DNA of 64,000 nucleotides, from contig OX359190.1 in NCBI GenBank assembly GCA_947172415.1, forward strand, positions 1,736,001-1,800,000, in the 5' to 3' direction. Below, in pieces: positions 22,401-31,765 of the stretch. How positions within the stretch are numbered: position 1 is the first letter of the stretch; every line of letters begins with the position of its first letter. The position numbers and the translations under genes are program-made. The stretch is from Chondrosia reniformis (taxonomy: Eukaryota; Porifera; Demospongiae; Chondrillida; Chondrillidae). A model generated the notes under the pieces. It was not told where the DNA came from. It ran no database searches and saw only the letters and a program-made list of their open reading frames with translations.

Positions 22401-25400
22401 TGTGGCATTTGGGGGTGTGGCATTTGGGGGTGTGGCACTTGGGAATGTGGCATTTGAGAGTGTGACATTTGGGGTGTGACACTTGGGGGTGTGGCATTTG
22501 GGGTGTGGCACTTGGGGTCTTTACAGAAATACCAAGCAATGGTCTTACTTTTTCTTGTTTTCCAAGTTCTTTAGGCTGTAGTGAATCAAAAAGAAGAGCT
22601 ACAATTCTCTTGATCACCAGAGGGCTGTCACTCTCCATCCTCCGTAACAAATCATTTAGACTTGCAATGTCCCAAAACTACACTCGTAAAGTAAAGGAGA
22701 AACATACGTACATTGGCCAAATTTTACCTCACATCACATATGTATGTATGTATATACTATGATGATAAGCAAGTGCTTACTTATGTACGTATATACAGTA
22801 CTTATGTACGTATATACAGTACTTATGTACGTATATACAGTACTTACTTATGTACGTATATACAGTGCTTATGTATGTACTTGGGAGGATAAAGTGCATT
22901 CGTTGGACCCGTTGTAGCAGTCAGTTGGAATCTAGCTGTACAGAAAAATTTAGTTGGGTCTGGCTCAAAAACTGGTACGGCTCTGACCGTACCAGCCGTA
23001 TCGTTTCAGACGGCCTTGTTATGTACGTATATACAGTACTTATGTACGTACCATAATTCGGGAAATTTTCGTTGTTAAAATATTTTCGTGGTTGGCTCAA
23101 ACCACGAAAATTTAACACACGAAATATATTTAACAACGAATAATAACACGTTGCACAATCTACGTATATGTAAACGCGACACAGCTGAGCGCGGCCAAAA
23201 TGGCTCTACTGCGATACCTGCAGCACAAGGACGGTTTACCGGACCCAAAGGGGTGACTTTCGTCCAAAGTACCAGCAGCAACAATCGCTTGTCCAATCAG
23301 ACCACGAAAATATTTTAACACGAAAATTTTTCCCACGAAAATTTCCCGAACTACGGTATATACAGTGCTTATGTATGTACTTTGATTGACTTGAGTTCTT
23401 TGACTTTGATCAGCAGATCCATGAATGCTATTCTGACTCTCTCAGCAGTGTCGTTTATGTGGTCACTTAGCAACGGTAGTAGCTCCTTCATGATTGGGTG
23501 GCTAAGTGTGTTCTCCAAAATCACACACAAACCCTAACACAATTATACATGTATGTAAGTACATACGTACATATAACCTTATACACATGAATATGTGCTA
23601 CCTACGTATATGTATAACTATGTACATATATCACGTTACCAGGGCAACCGGGTGATATCTGGGGTGTTATAAACCTTATATTTAACACTTGAACTAGTGA
23701 TAAATGTTATATCACCAGTAGGCCTACTCGTGTTTACTTATCATCACCTTTACAATTGATTCAAGTCTTATGTGATATAATTATACGTACATACATACAT
23801 ACATACGTATACTCAGGTCAAATAATCAGCTACGTACGTACAAAACAACATTTGGGAATTGGCCATGTTCCACTAATAGTAGAAAATGGCAGAACAAGAT
23901 GGCGGTAGCATGTAGCCTTTGGTTGGTTCAATTAACTCTATTTAACAATTAAATGAAATTAATTAATCAATTGATTAAAATTAAACAAGTGTAGAACAGC
24001 GTCTGTCCCTTGTAAAGTTACGTAGCTCACTTGAATGGTGGCCACTCTTGTGTTGATCGCTGCTGTATCTCTGGACAGGTCCTTTATGAACCTCTTCAAG
24101 AAGGACTTGATCACACTGACTGGTATGACCTCCCAGAAACCACTCACCACGTGACACACTCCACTCACAGCTGCACACCTCACTATCACAGAAGAATCAA
24201 TTAAAAGCTCCTATACACAAACAGGAGAGAGGAGTACATGTAAATACGTATGTACAAATACATATGTACAGGGCTGCATGCAGAACTTGGGGCCAGAGGG
24301 GGGCAAAATGAAAATTTTCAAAATTTAGGGGGGAGCAATGGTTAGGAGTGTCGAAGCAGTTTAGGGTTTTTTCAAAATGTAAGGGGGGAGCAATCCCGGG
24401 GGTTATTATACGTACTTACGTACGTATATACTGAATATTTACCCACCGCACAAAATATATTGTGACCTAAAATTTATTGTTTGATTTAAACCTTACATCC
24501 ATCAAGTCAAATTGCTTCTGTAGCGATACATCTCTCTCTTCACGAGTCATGTCAAATTCTTGAATTGGGAATGCATCCAGGAAGAGTGAAGTAGCGTTGG
24601 CCCTTACCATTGGATTGGCTACCTATATGTACGTAAGTACACATACGTACATATGAATTGGCCTACCTACCTACCTACATATGTACAATGTATACATGTA
24701 CGTATGATTCTGTACATTCTCTTAGTACGGTACATTTCACAATAAAGTTAACGTTCTACGCCCGTAGCCGTAGATGTTCTACATCCGTACCAGTAGTTGT
24801 TGTACGCCCGTAGCCGTCGTAAACCCGTATATTAACGTACGTAGCTCTAGCCACACCCATTGTGACAGCCATATTATGTACGTACTACTTTTGAATATTT
24901 CGGCGGGCAACACCCGTAGCCTTTAGTGCTTATGTTCGTACTTGAATCCTTCGTACGCCCATACCCATAGACGTCCTACGGCCGTACATTAACTTTTGAC
25001 TTGTACCGTATGTGCAGAATCTGAGATTGATAAGCTACCAATATAAGTTTATGCCAGACTATGTTACGCACATACCATTTCAAAATATCCTTACGTAAAT
25101 GAATTCAAAGATACGTATGTTTGTATGCAACCAATTATATGTACCTTCAGAGATCTCCACAGAAAAGGCCGATATAATTTACACAAGGTGTCTGAGACGC
25201 CTCTGGTATTCCGCTGTTGGTTGAAGTGTGATAGAAGTGTTCTGACAGCAGAGAAGAGAGAGGGTGTCCCTCTCGGAGCATGCACACAAACATACATCAG
25301 ATCCTGGATACACTTCTCCTCTATGACCTGCATACGTATATACAGTGCAAGTTACAATATATCAATATATCAAGATAATCTAATATAATTAACAAATAAA

Positions 25401-28400
25401 TAAATAATTCATATGGCTCCAAGAAACAGGATGAGTACATTAGCATAAAATTCAGGGTAAAAAACTTATTTTAAATTAAGGATTTTATATTTAGGTCTCT
25501 GTTTGGTAGAAAATGGAGGACAAAATCTGCATATAAAAGGCCATAGGACTATAGAAAAGCTATATGAAAATTATATTATATACATATACAGTATATAGTA
25601 TGCATCTTGGGCTAATCAGAATCATCAGGGTTTCTTTCAGGGGGGCAGAGGGGGCAACTTGTCCCCCCCCCCCTTTAAATAATTTGTACCTCCCCTCATG
25701 AATGACAAATTATATATATGATTCATCACTATATATGTATGTACCAGAATGAACATTGATGCACTATGCCCCCCTCCTTTTCTATTATCATCATTTGTCC
25801 TCCCTTTACAGTAATACTTGTCTCATTGGTTCCTTATGTATTCTCCATATTATGATATCAATGCTTTGGTCCACCAGCCAAGATTAGACTTACGTAGGTC
25901 ACTTGACTGGTTTGGGGTAATACTTCCAGTGATTATTTTTTGTTTATCATTCAGTAAAAAATATGAAGGTTGCCCAATCAGTATCCAGAATACTACGTAT
26001 CAGTCAAGTGACCAAAATCTTATCTTGGTCCTGAACCTTATATACGTATGTACGTATCTATGCTTATAGATCATGACATATGCACAATACGCACGTACCT
26101 CTAGATGGACACCAGAGGCTGCCTTCCACGCTCTAAAGTATACCTCTCCGTAAGCCTGTAACTTCACCCTATATACGTACATGTATACGTAGTAGTTATA
26201 CCACACTTGAGTGTGGTGTGGTATAATTAATATATATCACATATGACTTGAATCAATTGTAAAGGTGATGATAAGTAAACACAAGTAGGCCTACTGGTGA
26301 TATAACATTTTTCACTAGTTCAAGTGTGAAATATAAGGTTTATAACACCCCAGATATCACCCGGTTGTCCTGGTAACGTGATATATATAAGGTATATAAG
26401 TAGGTTCTCATTATAAAGAGCATGTCATTATAGAATATGCATGTAGTCAAATATGACATACGCACATGTGTAAAATTAGTATGTACATACGTATACTGTG
26501 TATTTTAAATCTATAGTAAAAAGTATACGACGAAAATGTATAAAGATATATACATATGTACGTATAATATATTTTGCTTTATCTAATAAAATGCCGCAGG
26601 CCCATACACTAATACAGTACTGGAATATACTTCCACAAAAGGCATTACGCAACATTTCTCACAAGTTCTAGAAGTGTGTGTTATGATAACTGCTTATACG
26701 TAGCATCATAATCAAAAAGACCATTACAGGTACTCCTTATTATGAGGCTCATTGCTGCAATAAATGGTCAAGATTGTGCAATTTGATAATTCTATTGCAT
26801 AATTTCTCTATCACCATCAATTTTAGTGCACTTAACATCATTTCACACATTTACCTATGTACGTACGTATGTATACTAGAAGGAACTGACTTCGAAGCTC
26901 GCAAGAGCTGTTCTTTGACTGTGTCATGAATGACTGGAATGAAACTGCACTGCAGGCCAAAGCAGTAACTGAGAAACTTCTTTCCCTTTTAGGAGCAGAA
27001 ACACACACACTTTAAGTCAGATTTTTCAGGTGCACCTACATTTATACACTCAACTGGCAAATCCAACTTTTATATCTCATAAATTTGGCTGATTCTATTT
27101 ACACAATTCAACTTTACATTAGATTAATCTGTAGTATAGCCTTCTTTTATAGTGACTCATGGGTCTCAACTTGGCCTTGTGCTTTTGTCACTTTAATAAA
27201 TATGTAAATATTATTATTATTATCTCTTTGATATGTAATTGAGTTTGATTTCAGTACATTAGTATAGTGTATGTACGTGCATATGTACGTATATACATAT
27301 ACTGTACTAATATACCATATACGTACGTAGATTTCTCTACAATACTGCTGTCAAGCCAGGCTTCCTTATAAGGGTTGGTTCTGTCCCTTGAAGAAAGCTA
27401 AACGTCCAATTTTTAATAACGAATAACATATGTACGTACGTACGTAGGTGGCCGCCTCAATATTTTACTTACGTACGTACGTATATTGTATCCCCCCAAT
27501 CCCCCCAGTTATACGTATTTTCAAACAGAAACCGTGCAAACCACTACATATGTACGTACGTACATGTATTTTCAAGTTTAATAGAATAAGGATTTCTTCT
27601 AACAACGTCGAACTCATCTTTGGAAAGGATCATCTTTCAATTTTTAGAGCATTTGAGTCGCTAAAGAAGACCCTCAGGGTTGAAACGTCTGAAGATCAAG
27701 AAGAGACAACAAAACTGCGTCTTTAGATGCTCTAAAAGTTGAAAGATGATCCTTTCAAAAGATTTAATGTTCCAAAATTGGAGTGCTTTAATAAAACTCA
27801 CTTCTTCTGTTGAGAGAAATAAAGGATGGACGAAACAGAGGAGAATAAACTCCTTTATAGAAATAGCACTAGAATCCTCAAAGTCTAAAAGAAGCAGACA
27901 CTGCTTGACACTATACAGTCTCTTTACATCCGTAAGCTGGAGGATTAGAAACAGTGAACATAATACAGATATTTGCCTGTTAAATTATACGGCATAGACA
28001 TCAATCAATCTTATTTTAGGTGGTAGGGCCTATTAGTCACTACTCTACAAGGAGCCCACCATAATATACATATACAATAAAATTGAGAATTTAATGTGTA
28101 TTAAATGATAAGCTCATTAACAGAAAAAATTATGAATACGTACGTTACATACATAAATAATGTTTGATGGATTTATTATTATTATAGATATAATACATAC
28201 ATACGTACATATATAAGATGAAAGAAGGGAAAAGAAGAAAGAAAAGACTCCTGTATCTTCATCCAAAGCTCTCTTCAGGTTTAGTTCTGCTATAGGCTCT
28301 TTTACAGAATAGGCATAGCATGTAGGAAAATGGTATCTTAGATTTTTTATGTAAGAAACAGAGACAGAAATTACTGTAAACAGGCAATGAACTTGTTCAA

Positions 28401-29533
28401 TTACTTGCCTGGAAGTCTTAATCACATACAATTACATATGTGCAATACATAAATTCCTAAATACATTGCATTATCGAATGAGAGTGGACACTGCGTTGAA
28501 AGTACTGGTTTTATTTTGAAACTTTAGCATGACCAGAAACTCTTCAAGAAGTATGTATGTACATATACGTATGTACAAGGAAGAGTCTGGTGTTGAAAGT
28601 ATTGGTTTTAAAACTTTAGCATGACCAGAAACTCTGCGAGAAGTATGTATGTACGTACATATATGTACAAGGAAGAGTCTGGCAGGGTGAATGCTAACAA
28701 TTAATGGAAATTAATACACTTTTTCATCTGTAGCATAATGTTATTCACTCACTACTGAATTTTGGTCTACTGAATTGATGAGTAGAAATAAGACCATATG
28801 AGGCACAAGGAGATCTTTATTTGGGAGGTCACATTTCCACCACATCTCACAGATCTTTATAATCTCTTCGACACAAAAGTCGACTCCGTCAGGTAGGGCC
28901 GTAACGACATCTAAATATGAAAAGGACAAGAAATGGGATCATTATGCCTGTTCAATGCATTCAGACACATTCTTCATTTTGTGGTTAGCCAAGTATTTAC
29001 GAGCGTTATACATGCTAAAAACCTTACCATGTAGCATTTGGACGCATTCTTCTAATTTAGAAGGAATAATTGGCTTGTCTTGAGTGATGGCGGAGTGGAT
29101 AATGAGACACATTCCCAATAGCAACTCCAAATCGTGACAGGCACCATCCACGTCTTCTGCTGCTTGTAGGCGAGTTATACAGTGTTGGGTTAATTCTTGC
29201 AGCAAAGTCCAGAGAGATTCATGTTGTTTCTTTGAAAGGACTTGAAAAAATTCAAAAAAGTTGAATGACTCGTTTCGCGAATTCTAACAACGTAAATATG
29301 AGAGGCTAGCAAACGTAAACAAATATTTATCTCTAAACCAAATAAGCATGACTATGTTACCATTCTATATTGTTATAAAACAAACTCGTCGTATGGTTGT
29401 TTAAAATGAAATTGGTTTTATCACTAGTCTTACTCCACAACCAACTTACATGCTTGTCGATTAAATTTAAAAAGGGTAAAGGATCTTTTAAAGATTGGTG
29501 CACAATCTTGGTTACTGCATCGAACTTAATCAT
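13418..29533 (-). CDS. NCAPG2: Condensin-2 subunit G2 (NCAPG2)
   Basis: This is the HEAT-repeat subunit of condensin II, which compacts mitotic chromosomes in the nucleus. Exons (minus): 29533-29450, 29283-29028, 28910-28753, 27936-27802, 26985-26891, 26168-26099, 25327-25145, 24622-24497, 24210-24031, 23533-23381, 22677-22549, 22052-21959, 21493-21312, 20481-20333, 20034-19835, 19088-18928, 17861-17670, 16923-16726, 15833-15561, 14841-14689, 14515-14421, 14009-13806, 13490-13418. Phases agree throughout, giving about 1180 residues (human about 1143). Close matches to human include GEVYFRAWKAASG, LYRPFLWRSLK, ANPMVRANATSLFLDAFPI, LSHPIMKELLPLL, NPAAARRFYEQA and LAGLIEVIVILWEG. Exon 13 encodes a Glu-rich low-complexity stretch; exons 16 and 18 encode Lys-rich insertions. 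The donor of exon 15 and acceptors of exons 16-17 are the least certain. The last exon (LDVSLSMTRDGLKLLN, stop) rests on phase and splice signal, not on clear similarity. Introns are loaded with TACGTA repeats and mobile elements. Confidence 0.96.
15030..15110 (+). ncRNA. Hammerhead-like motif, NCAPG2 intron
   Basis: CTCTGAAGA, a GGCCAC/GTGGTC stem and CGAAACGTC resemble the core, stem II and cleavage triplet of a hammerhead with minimal helix III. The stem I partners flanking it pair poorly, so this may be decayed. Confidence 0.45.
15398..15502. mobile_element. R2-type compact hairpin
   Basis: GGATCATCTTTCG-type arms face each other around AGAGCGTCTAAAGACG, and the right end has AGAAGAAATCCTTACTCTAT as in R2. 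The ribozyme-like centre is absent. Confidence 0.6.
15900..16014. mobile_element. R2-type compact hairpin
   Basis: The arms TTTTGAAAGGATCATCTTTC and GAAAGATGATCCTTCTAAAA form a near-perfect foldback; the right end is AGAAAAATCCTAATTCCATT. No centre is left. Confidence 0.65.
16073..16571. repeat. 55-bp minisatellite in an NCAPG2 intron (about 9 copies)
   Basis: The unit runs ACAAGTAAAACATTGTGGTT, ATGAGAATAAAGATAAGGCT, TAAGGTGTACAGACT. Copies are nearly identical (A/G at one position, one GGCGT variant), which suggests recent expansion or homogenisation. Confidence 0.95.
17140..17325. mobile_element. R2 hairpin element
   Basis: The arms AGGTTCATCTTTCAAACATT and AATTCAAAAGATGAACCT face a centre that reads on the minus strand CACTGAAGAAGACCC ... 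GGGTCAAAA. The end AGAAGAAATCCTTATTCCAT is shared with the family. Confidence 0.65.
17365..17580. mobile_element. R2 hairpin element with hammerhead-like centre
   Basis: It begins AGGGATTTCTTCTAACTTTA, and its arms end in AAAGGTGAACCTTCTT. The centre at 17472-17507 has AATCA before CTGAAGA and TGATT after the GAAC..ATC stretch, which could form a 5-bp stem I. The core GAAA reads GAAC. Confidence 0.65.
17935..18305. mobile_element. Dispersed repeat R5, long copy
   Basis: It starts with a TTAAGATCTAGAACTGATCTTAAAG-like hairpin and ends near GGGTAATACCCAGAGTTCAA. The middle carries GGAGACTCTGGTTCCCAT and CTCCTCAGGAGACATGAGTG. Shared with 19540-19735, 20090-20280 and 38030-38255. Confidence 0.7.
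18490..18695. mobile_element. Inverted-repeat element in NCAPG2 intron 16
   Basis: ATGAATTGGTTAAGATTTGA with AGCATCAGTAACACT at the left recurs inverted at the right. The centre (minus strand) has CTATAGAAGACATTCGGGTTGAAATGTC, a decayed version of the GAAGAC ... GAAAC core. Confidence 0.7.
19160..19465 (-). mobile_element. R1 hammerhead element, longest copy
   Basis: Read on the minus strand it starts GGCGCCAAAATAGTGTATAT (a TATA-like stretch), passes AAGGATTCACAGAAGATC, the hammerhead and the poly-purine segment, and ends TTAGATTTTTCATATC. About 300 bp with no ORF of note. Confidence 0.85.
19309..19360 (-). ncRNA. Hammerhead ribozyme motif (R1 copy, longer stem II loop)
   Basis: GGATCA, CTGATGA, stem II enlarged by a few bases (loop around GGAGGCTTAGTT), GAAAC, helix III ACGGCTGT, GTC, TGACCC. 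Core intact. Confidence 0.75.
19540..19735. mobile_element. Dispersed repeat R5, NCAPG2 intron 15 copy
   Basis: It contains GATCTGAAAGCTTTGATGTC, GGAGACTCTGGTTCCCATCA and CTCCTCAGGAGACATGAGTG in the R5 order. Confidence 0.7.
19776..19829 (+). other. Inverted copy of the start of NCAPG2 exon 17
   Basis: The plus strand here (GCAAGCGTTTGAGGGAGATT onward) matches, with few changes, the coding (minus) strand of exon 17 at 17855-17802. It therefore lies antisense to the gene, within about 5 bp of the inferred exon 15 donor. A short local inverted duplication of exonic sequence. Confidence 0.85.
20090..20282. mobile_element. Dispersed repeat R5, NCAPG2 intron 14 copy
   Basis: Same segments as the other R5 copies: CATCATTGAACTCTGGATAA at the left, CTCCTCAGGAGACATGAGTG and the CCAGAGTTTAATAATGATGA end. 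Confidence 0.7.
20560..20830. repeat. G-rich M3-related sequence
   Basis: G-rich and C-rich runs (AGGGGGGGGAGCG, CCCTCCCCCACCC) with AT-rich joins, similar in style to M3 elements. No coding sequence; boundaries unclear. Confidence 0.4.
20915..21120 (-). mobile_element. R1 hammerhead element, diverged copy
   Basis: It shows the R1 order in minus orientation up to a TATAAGACACCTAGATTTA upstream part, with many substitutions relative to other copies. Confidence 0.8.
20983..21028 (-). ncRNA. Hammerhead ribozyme motif (diverged R1 copy)
   Basis: CTGATGA and GAAAC are intact. Stem II here is AGGA/TCCT, which pairs the base next to the core that is an A-A mismatch in other copies. Helix III is ACAGCTGT with GTC. 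Stem I (GGGACA with TGGTCC) has one bulge. Confidence 0.72.
21675..21865 (+). mobile_element. R1 hammerhead element
   Basis: It runs from AAGGATTCACAAAATAAAAA through the ribozyme to GCACAGCATGTAGGAAAATG, with a short deletion in the poly-purine segment. Confidence 0.82.
21708..21753 (+). ncRNA. Best-preserved R1 hammerhead ribozyme motif
   Basis: Stem I GGGTCA/TGGCCC (six pairs, one G-U), CTGATGA, stem II around GGATGGAATTCCC, GAAAC, palindromic helix III ACAGCTGT, cleavage predicted after C21747. Confidence 0.8.
22187..22522. repeat. 15/16-bp minisatellite in NCAPG2 intron 11
   Basis: It alternates GTGTGGCATTTGGGA with GTGTGACACTTGGGGG, giving a 31-bp dimer for most of its length, and sits about 27 bp from the exon 11 donor. 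The predicted proteins on both strands are artefacts. Confidence 0.95.
22775..22880. repeat. TACGTA-type 21-bp tandem repeat
   Basis: Four copies of CTTATGTACGTATATACAGTA. The same unit reappears at 23020-23045 and about 23350, on either side of the M1 MITE, as if the MITE and its neighbours inserted into this array. Confidence 0.85.
23047..23360. mobile_element. MITE family M1, copy 2 (with extra internal sequence)
   Basis: The left end CCATAATTCGGGAAATTTTC and right end GAAAATTTCCCGAACTACGG match copy 1. The centre is longer, with a GC-richer block (23165-23290) absent from copy 1. It sits just inside the intron after exon 10. Confidence 0.78.
23628..23785 (+). mobile_element. MITE family R4, copy 1
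   Basis: It starts ATATATCACGTTACCAGGGC, has TAGGCCTACTCGTGTTTACT in the middle, and ends near TTATGTGATATA. A matching copy in the opposite orientation is at 26228-26395, also in an NCAPG2 intron. Confidence 0.78.
24270..24405. mobile_element. Degraded M3 element
   Basis: GGGGGGCAAAATGAAAATTT and GGGGGGAGCAATCC runs recall M3 elements. Boundaries unclear. Confidence 0.45.
24745..24990. repeat. GC-richer cluster of CCCGTAGCCGTA repeats
   Basis: Five or so imperfect units (GTTCTACGCCCGTAGCCGTA and relatives) in both orientations, with AACGTTCTACG at the left mirrored by CGTCCTACGGCCGTACATTA at the right. It stands out in base composition. Function unknown. Confidence 0.7.
25625..25815. mobile_element. 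MITE family M3, NCAPG2 intron copy
   Basis: CAGGGTTTCTTTCAGGGGGG at the left and AATGAACATTGATGCACTAT in the middle match the M3 consensus. The right inverted end is lost. Confidence 0.72.
26228..26395 (-). mobile_element. MITE family R4, copy 2 (inverted relative to copy 1)
   Basis: About 160 bp complementary to 23628-23785: AAGTAGGCCTACTGGTGATA and GATATCACCCGGTTGTCCTG are easily recognised. The pair could form a long-range foldback in the NCAPG2 pre-mRNA. Confidence 0.8.
27583..27770. mobile_element. R2 hairpin element, NCAPG2 intron 4
   Basis: It starts GAATAAGGATTTCTTCTAAC; the arms GGATCATCTTTCAATTTTTA and AAAGTTGAAAGATGATCC are complementary; the centre has GAAGACCCTCAGGGTTGAAACGTC. 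The core CTGAAGA is mutated to CTAAAGA in this copy. Confidence 0.75.
28205..28475 (+). mobile_element. R1 fragment plus unique tail, duplicated at 51.3 kb
   Basis: An R1 piece starting inside the purine-rich segment (no ribozyme) is followed by GAAACAGAGACAGAAATTAC and CTTGCCTGGAAGTCTTAATC. The same tail follows the R1 copy at 51225-51585, so R1 and flank moved or were duplicated together. Confidence 0.8.
28545..28690. repeat. Two-copy direct repeat, NCAPG2 intron 3
   Basis: ACTTTAGCATGACCAGAAAC through ACAAGGAAGAGTCTGG occurs twice, about 80-90 bp apart. Confidence 0.8.
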
Positions 29534-30135
29534 TTCTTGGTTTGAAGGAGTCTTGCACCTAAAATTTTCCCGCTAAAATACGAAACGTTAAAAAACGCAA
29601 AGCTAACGTGATAATAAGAAATTGACTAAAAGTCCATTTAGTAGAGTTTCAGAAATTACGGCCTCTCGTTGTATGGTGCTCACCAATAATACTGCTCAGC
29701 TGCAGGCTTAAAATCCTCAACTACTGCATAGATAGTAGCAGTTTATATAGATAGCAGAAGTGTAGCGCTATAAAACTGCTAATTCAGTCACTCCAATTCT
29801 ATATTAAAGGGGTATATAGTTGGTTGCATGCATTGACTAATCAACAATAATAATTAACAATTTACAATAAATAATAATTGTGTAACATTATAAATATTAA
29901 TATATTCATAGGCAATCATGTTACAATATTTCATATTCAAATGTCAAATAAGTCAGTAACTGTTAAACTTGTGGACAACTTTAAGGAATATACCATATAC
30001 ACATAATTTACTTTTCACAAAATAGCTCAAGACACAACAGCTCTTCCATATCCTAGAGAATGAAAATGCATGAAATAGAATGATGTAATTAGATGTTTCA
30101 TAAGTGAAGCTCGTGGTGTATGCTAATTCATATTC

Positions 30136-30328
30136 ACAGGATCAAATTTCAGGTTTCAGAAGGCATGAAATCTATTTGAAACTTCTTGAACAGCCAGGTT
30201 TTAAAGGATGCTCAAGAATGTGCTAACAGATAAATTTCACTGGTTTCAAATTTTAACAGCCCCCTTTCCGAGTTTTATACATACTGTACTTGCATACCTT
30301 TTGAAACCTGAAATTTGATCCTGTGATT
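30136..30328. mobile_element. MITE-like element with 33-bp inverted ends
   Basis: CACAGGATCAAATTTCAGGT (continuing TTCAGAAGGCATG) at the left is mirrored by CATACCTTTTGAAACCTGAA at the right. No counterpart was seen in duplication copy B, so it probably arrived after the duplication. Confidence 0.75.
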
Positions 30329-30535
30329 GCTATATAGATTGCTAAATGAATTTATATGGCCAGTAGCTATATATATCTCACCATATATATTAGCTTTGTA
30401 GATTAGAATTCTATATATATTATTATTATTAATATTATTATTATTATTAAAGTGCCCATGCATGTACATACATTGAGGTGTAGATATATGCCAACCAGTT
30501 CTGGCTAAGGGGCACATGCAGGGCTATACCTGGAC

Positions 30536-30640
30536 ACGTATAAACCATCGCCACTTAAGGCTACCAGGCCGTCCGCCCAGGTACATAGCCCGACTGCTTG
30601 GGCGCATTAAGCCCTCGCCACTTAAGGCTACCAGGCCGCA
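30536..30640. repeat. Two-copy repeat
   Basis: CGCCACTTAAGGCTACCAGG appears at about 30549 and 30613 with similar flanks. It lies in sequence unique to duplication copy A. Confidence 0.7.
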
Positions 30641-30982
30641 CTTCCCAAACAGTCACATACACAAGCACCGAGTTCGGAGGTGCATATCAGTCTCAATTGG
30701 AAGCACTTCATAAGGAGTGCAGAGATGACAGGGAATTCGAAGCATCTAGGATGTCTCAGCATTTCCATTATTACTCATATACATATGCCATAATTCATTA
30801 ATTCACATGAATGTACAGTACTGCATGTAGCTAAATTGGTTTCAGTTATTTCAGACAAGTATAAACATTTCCAATGATCATTAGTTTTAGAAATCTTGAC
30901 TTCTCTACAATTAATAAATATACTGCAAAATAATGTTGCAAAATACTAATAAATCTGTATCATGCTAATAGGATATAGAGAC

Positions 30983-31765
30983 TCAGTTTATATGACTTTT
31001 ACAAGCTAGCACACAATTGCCAAACTGAACATCATTTCTTATGGCAACACTTTCTGTAAACACTTCATGTTCCTTCAAAACAAAACCAGCAGCTTGAAAG
31101 GCACTGCTTATATCATCTCTACTCAAATTAAACAGCTTAACTTTCTCTTCTAAAGTCGGCAAAAGTTTATAAAAATTCCCTTCTCCGCAAATTATAGCGA
31201 GAATAAACCCATTTTCTTTCAATAAGGGAGATATTCGTTTCAGTCTCATTGTCAAGTTGTCGCCGATATCGTGATCGATAGACAGACAATAAATAGCCAC
31301 TACCATTTGAAATTTCTCTTCTGGTACATATGCACTGTCAATAACGCCGTCCTCCAAGTAATTCCCATGAATTACATGAGCAAGCTTTCCTCTAAGCACC
31401 TCCTGTTGCCTTACAACATCTGCTGGATTCATCCCCATGAGATCGCCGTACACGAAGCTGAAGTAGGGCGACCAGTCAAACATGTCTGAGTGCTTTTCTT
31501 TCCATTCAGTTACCTTTTCTCTCAGTCCTGAATCATACTCTGAAAATACAATTTTGTTAAAATATGGAGCAGCAACAATGGAGTTTAGTAACGAAGGACC
31601 TCCTCCAATCTCCAACAGGCTAGCCTTTGATATATCCCACTCTTTGCTATACTTTTGGTACAGATCGAATAGTAAGCGCATCTTATTGATTTTATGGTTG
31701 TTTATTTCTCCATTTTGAAGTCCGTAGCGTTCAGCTAGGAATGCTAAAGCCAACTGCCTATTCAT
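30983..31765 (-). CDS. NNMT/PNMT/TEMT-family methyltransferase, copy A
   Basis: A single-exon gene of 260 residues encoding a class I SAM-dependent small-molecule methyltransferase of the nicotinamide / phenylethanolamine / thioether N- or S-methyltransferase family, expected in the cytosol. The SAM-binding motif I is LLEIGGGPSLLN near residue 51; FDWSPYFSFVYGDL and the late GFILAIICGEG match the family order. The start at 31765 (MNRQ) is shared with copy B, and similarity between the copies stops there; upstream in-frame codons to 31825 are unlikely to be translated. The acceptor substrate cannot be read from sequence. It differs from copy B at about two dozen residues, concentrated at both ends, with a long identical stretch in the middle. 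Confidence 0.88.
   Translation of the reverse strand: MNRQLALAFLAERYGLQNGEINNHKINKMRLLFDLYQKYSKEWDISKASLLEIGGGPSLLNSIVAAPYFNKIVFSEYDSGLREKVTEWKEKHSDMFDWSPYFSFVYGDLMGMNPADVVRQQEVLRGKLAHVIHGNYLEDGVIDSAYVPEEKFQMVVAIYCLSIDHDIGDNLTMRLKRISPLLKENGFILAIICGEGNFYKLLPTLEEKVKLFNLSRDDISSAFQAAGFVLKEHEVFTESVAIRNDVQFGNCVLACKSHIN

Larger units (their letters stand above)
29534..30982. other. Gap between NCAPG2 exon 1 and methyltransferase A
   Basis: No gene seen. It should contain the NCAPG2 promoter and, on the far side, the methyltransferase 3' region. It holds an inverted-repeat element, a two-copy direct repeat and AT-rich DNA. Confidence 0.6.

Noticed and set aside
22168-22650. 160-residue Pro/His-rich minus-strand protein
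   Set aside because: Its first third is NCAPG2 exon 11 read past the donor; the rest is the 15/16-bp minisatellite.
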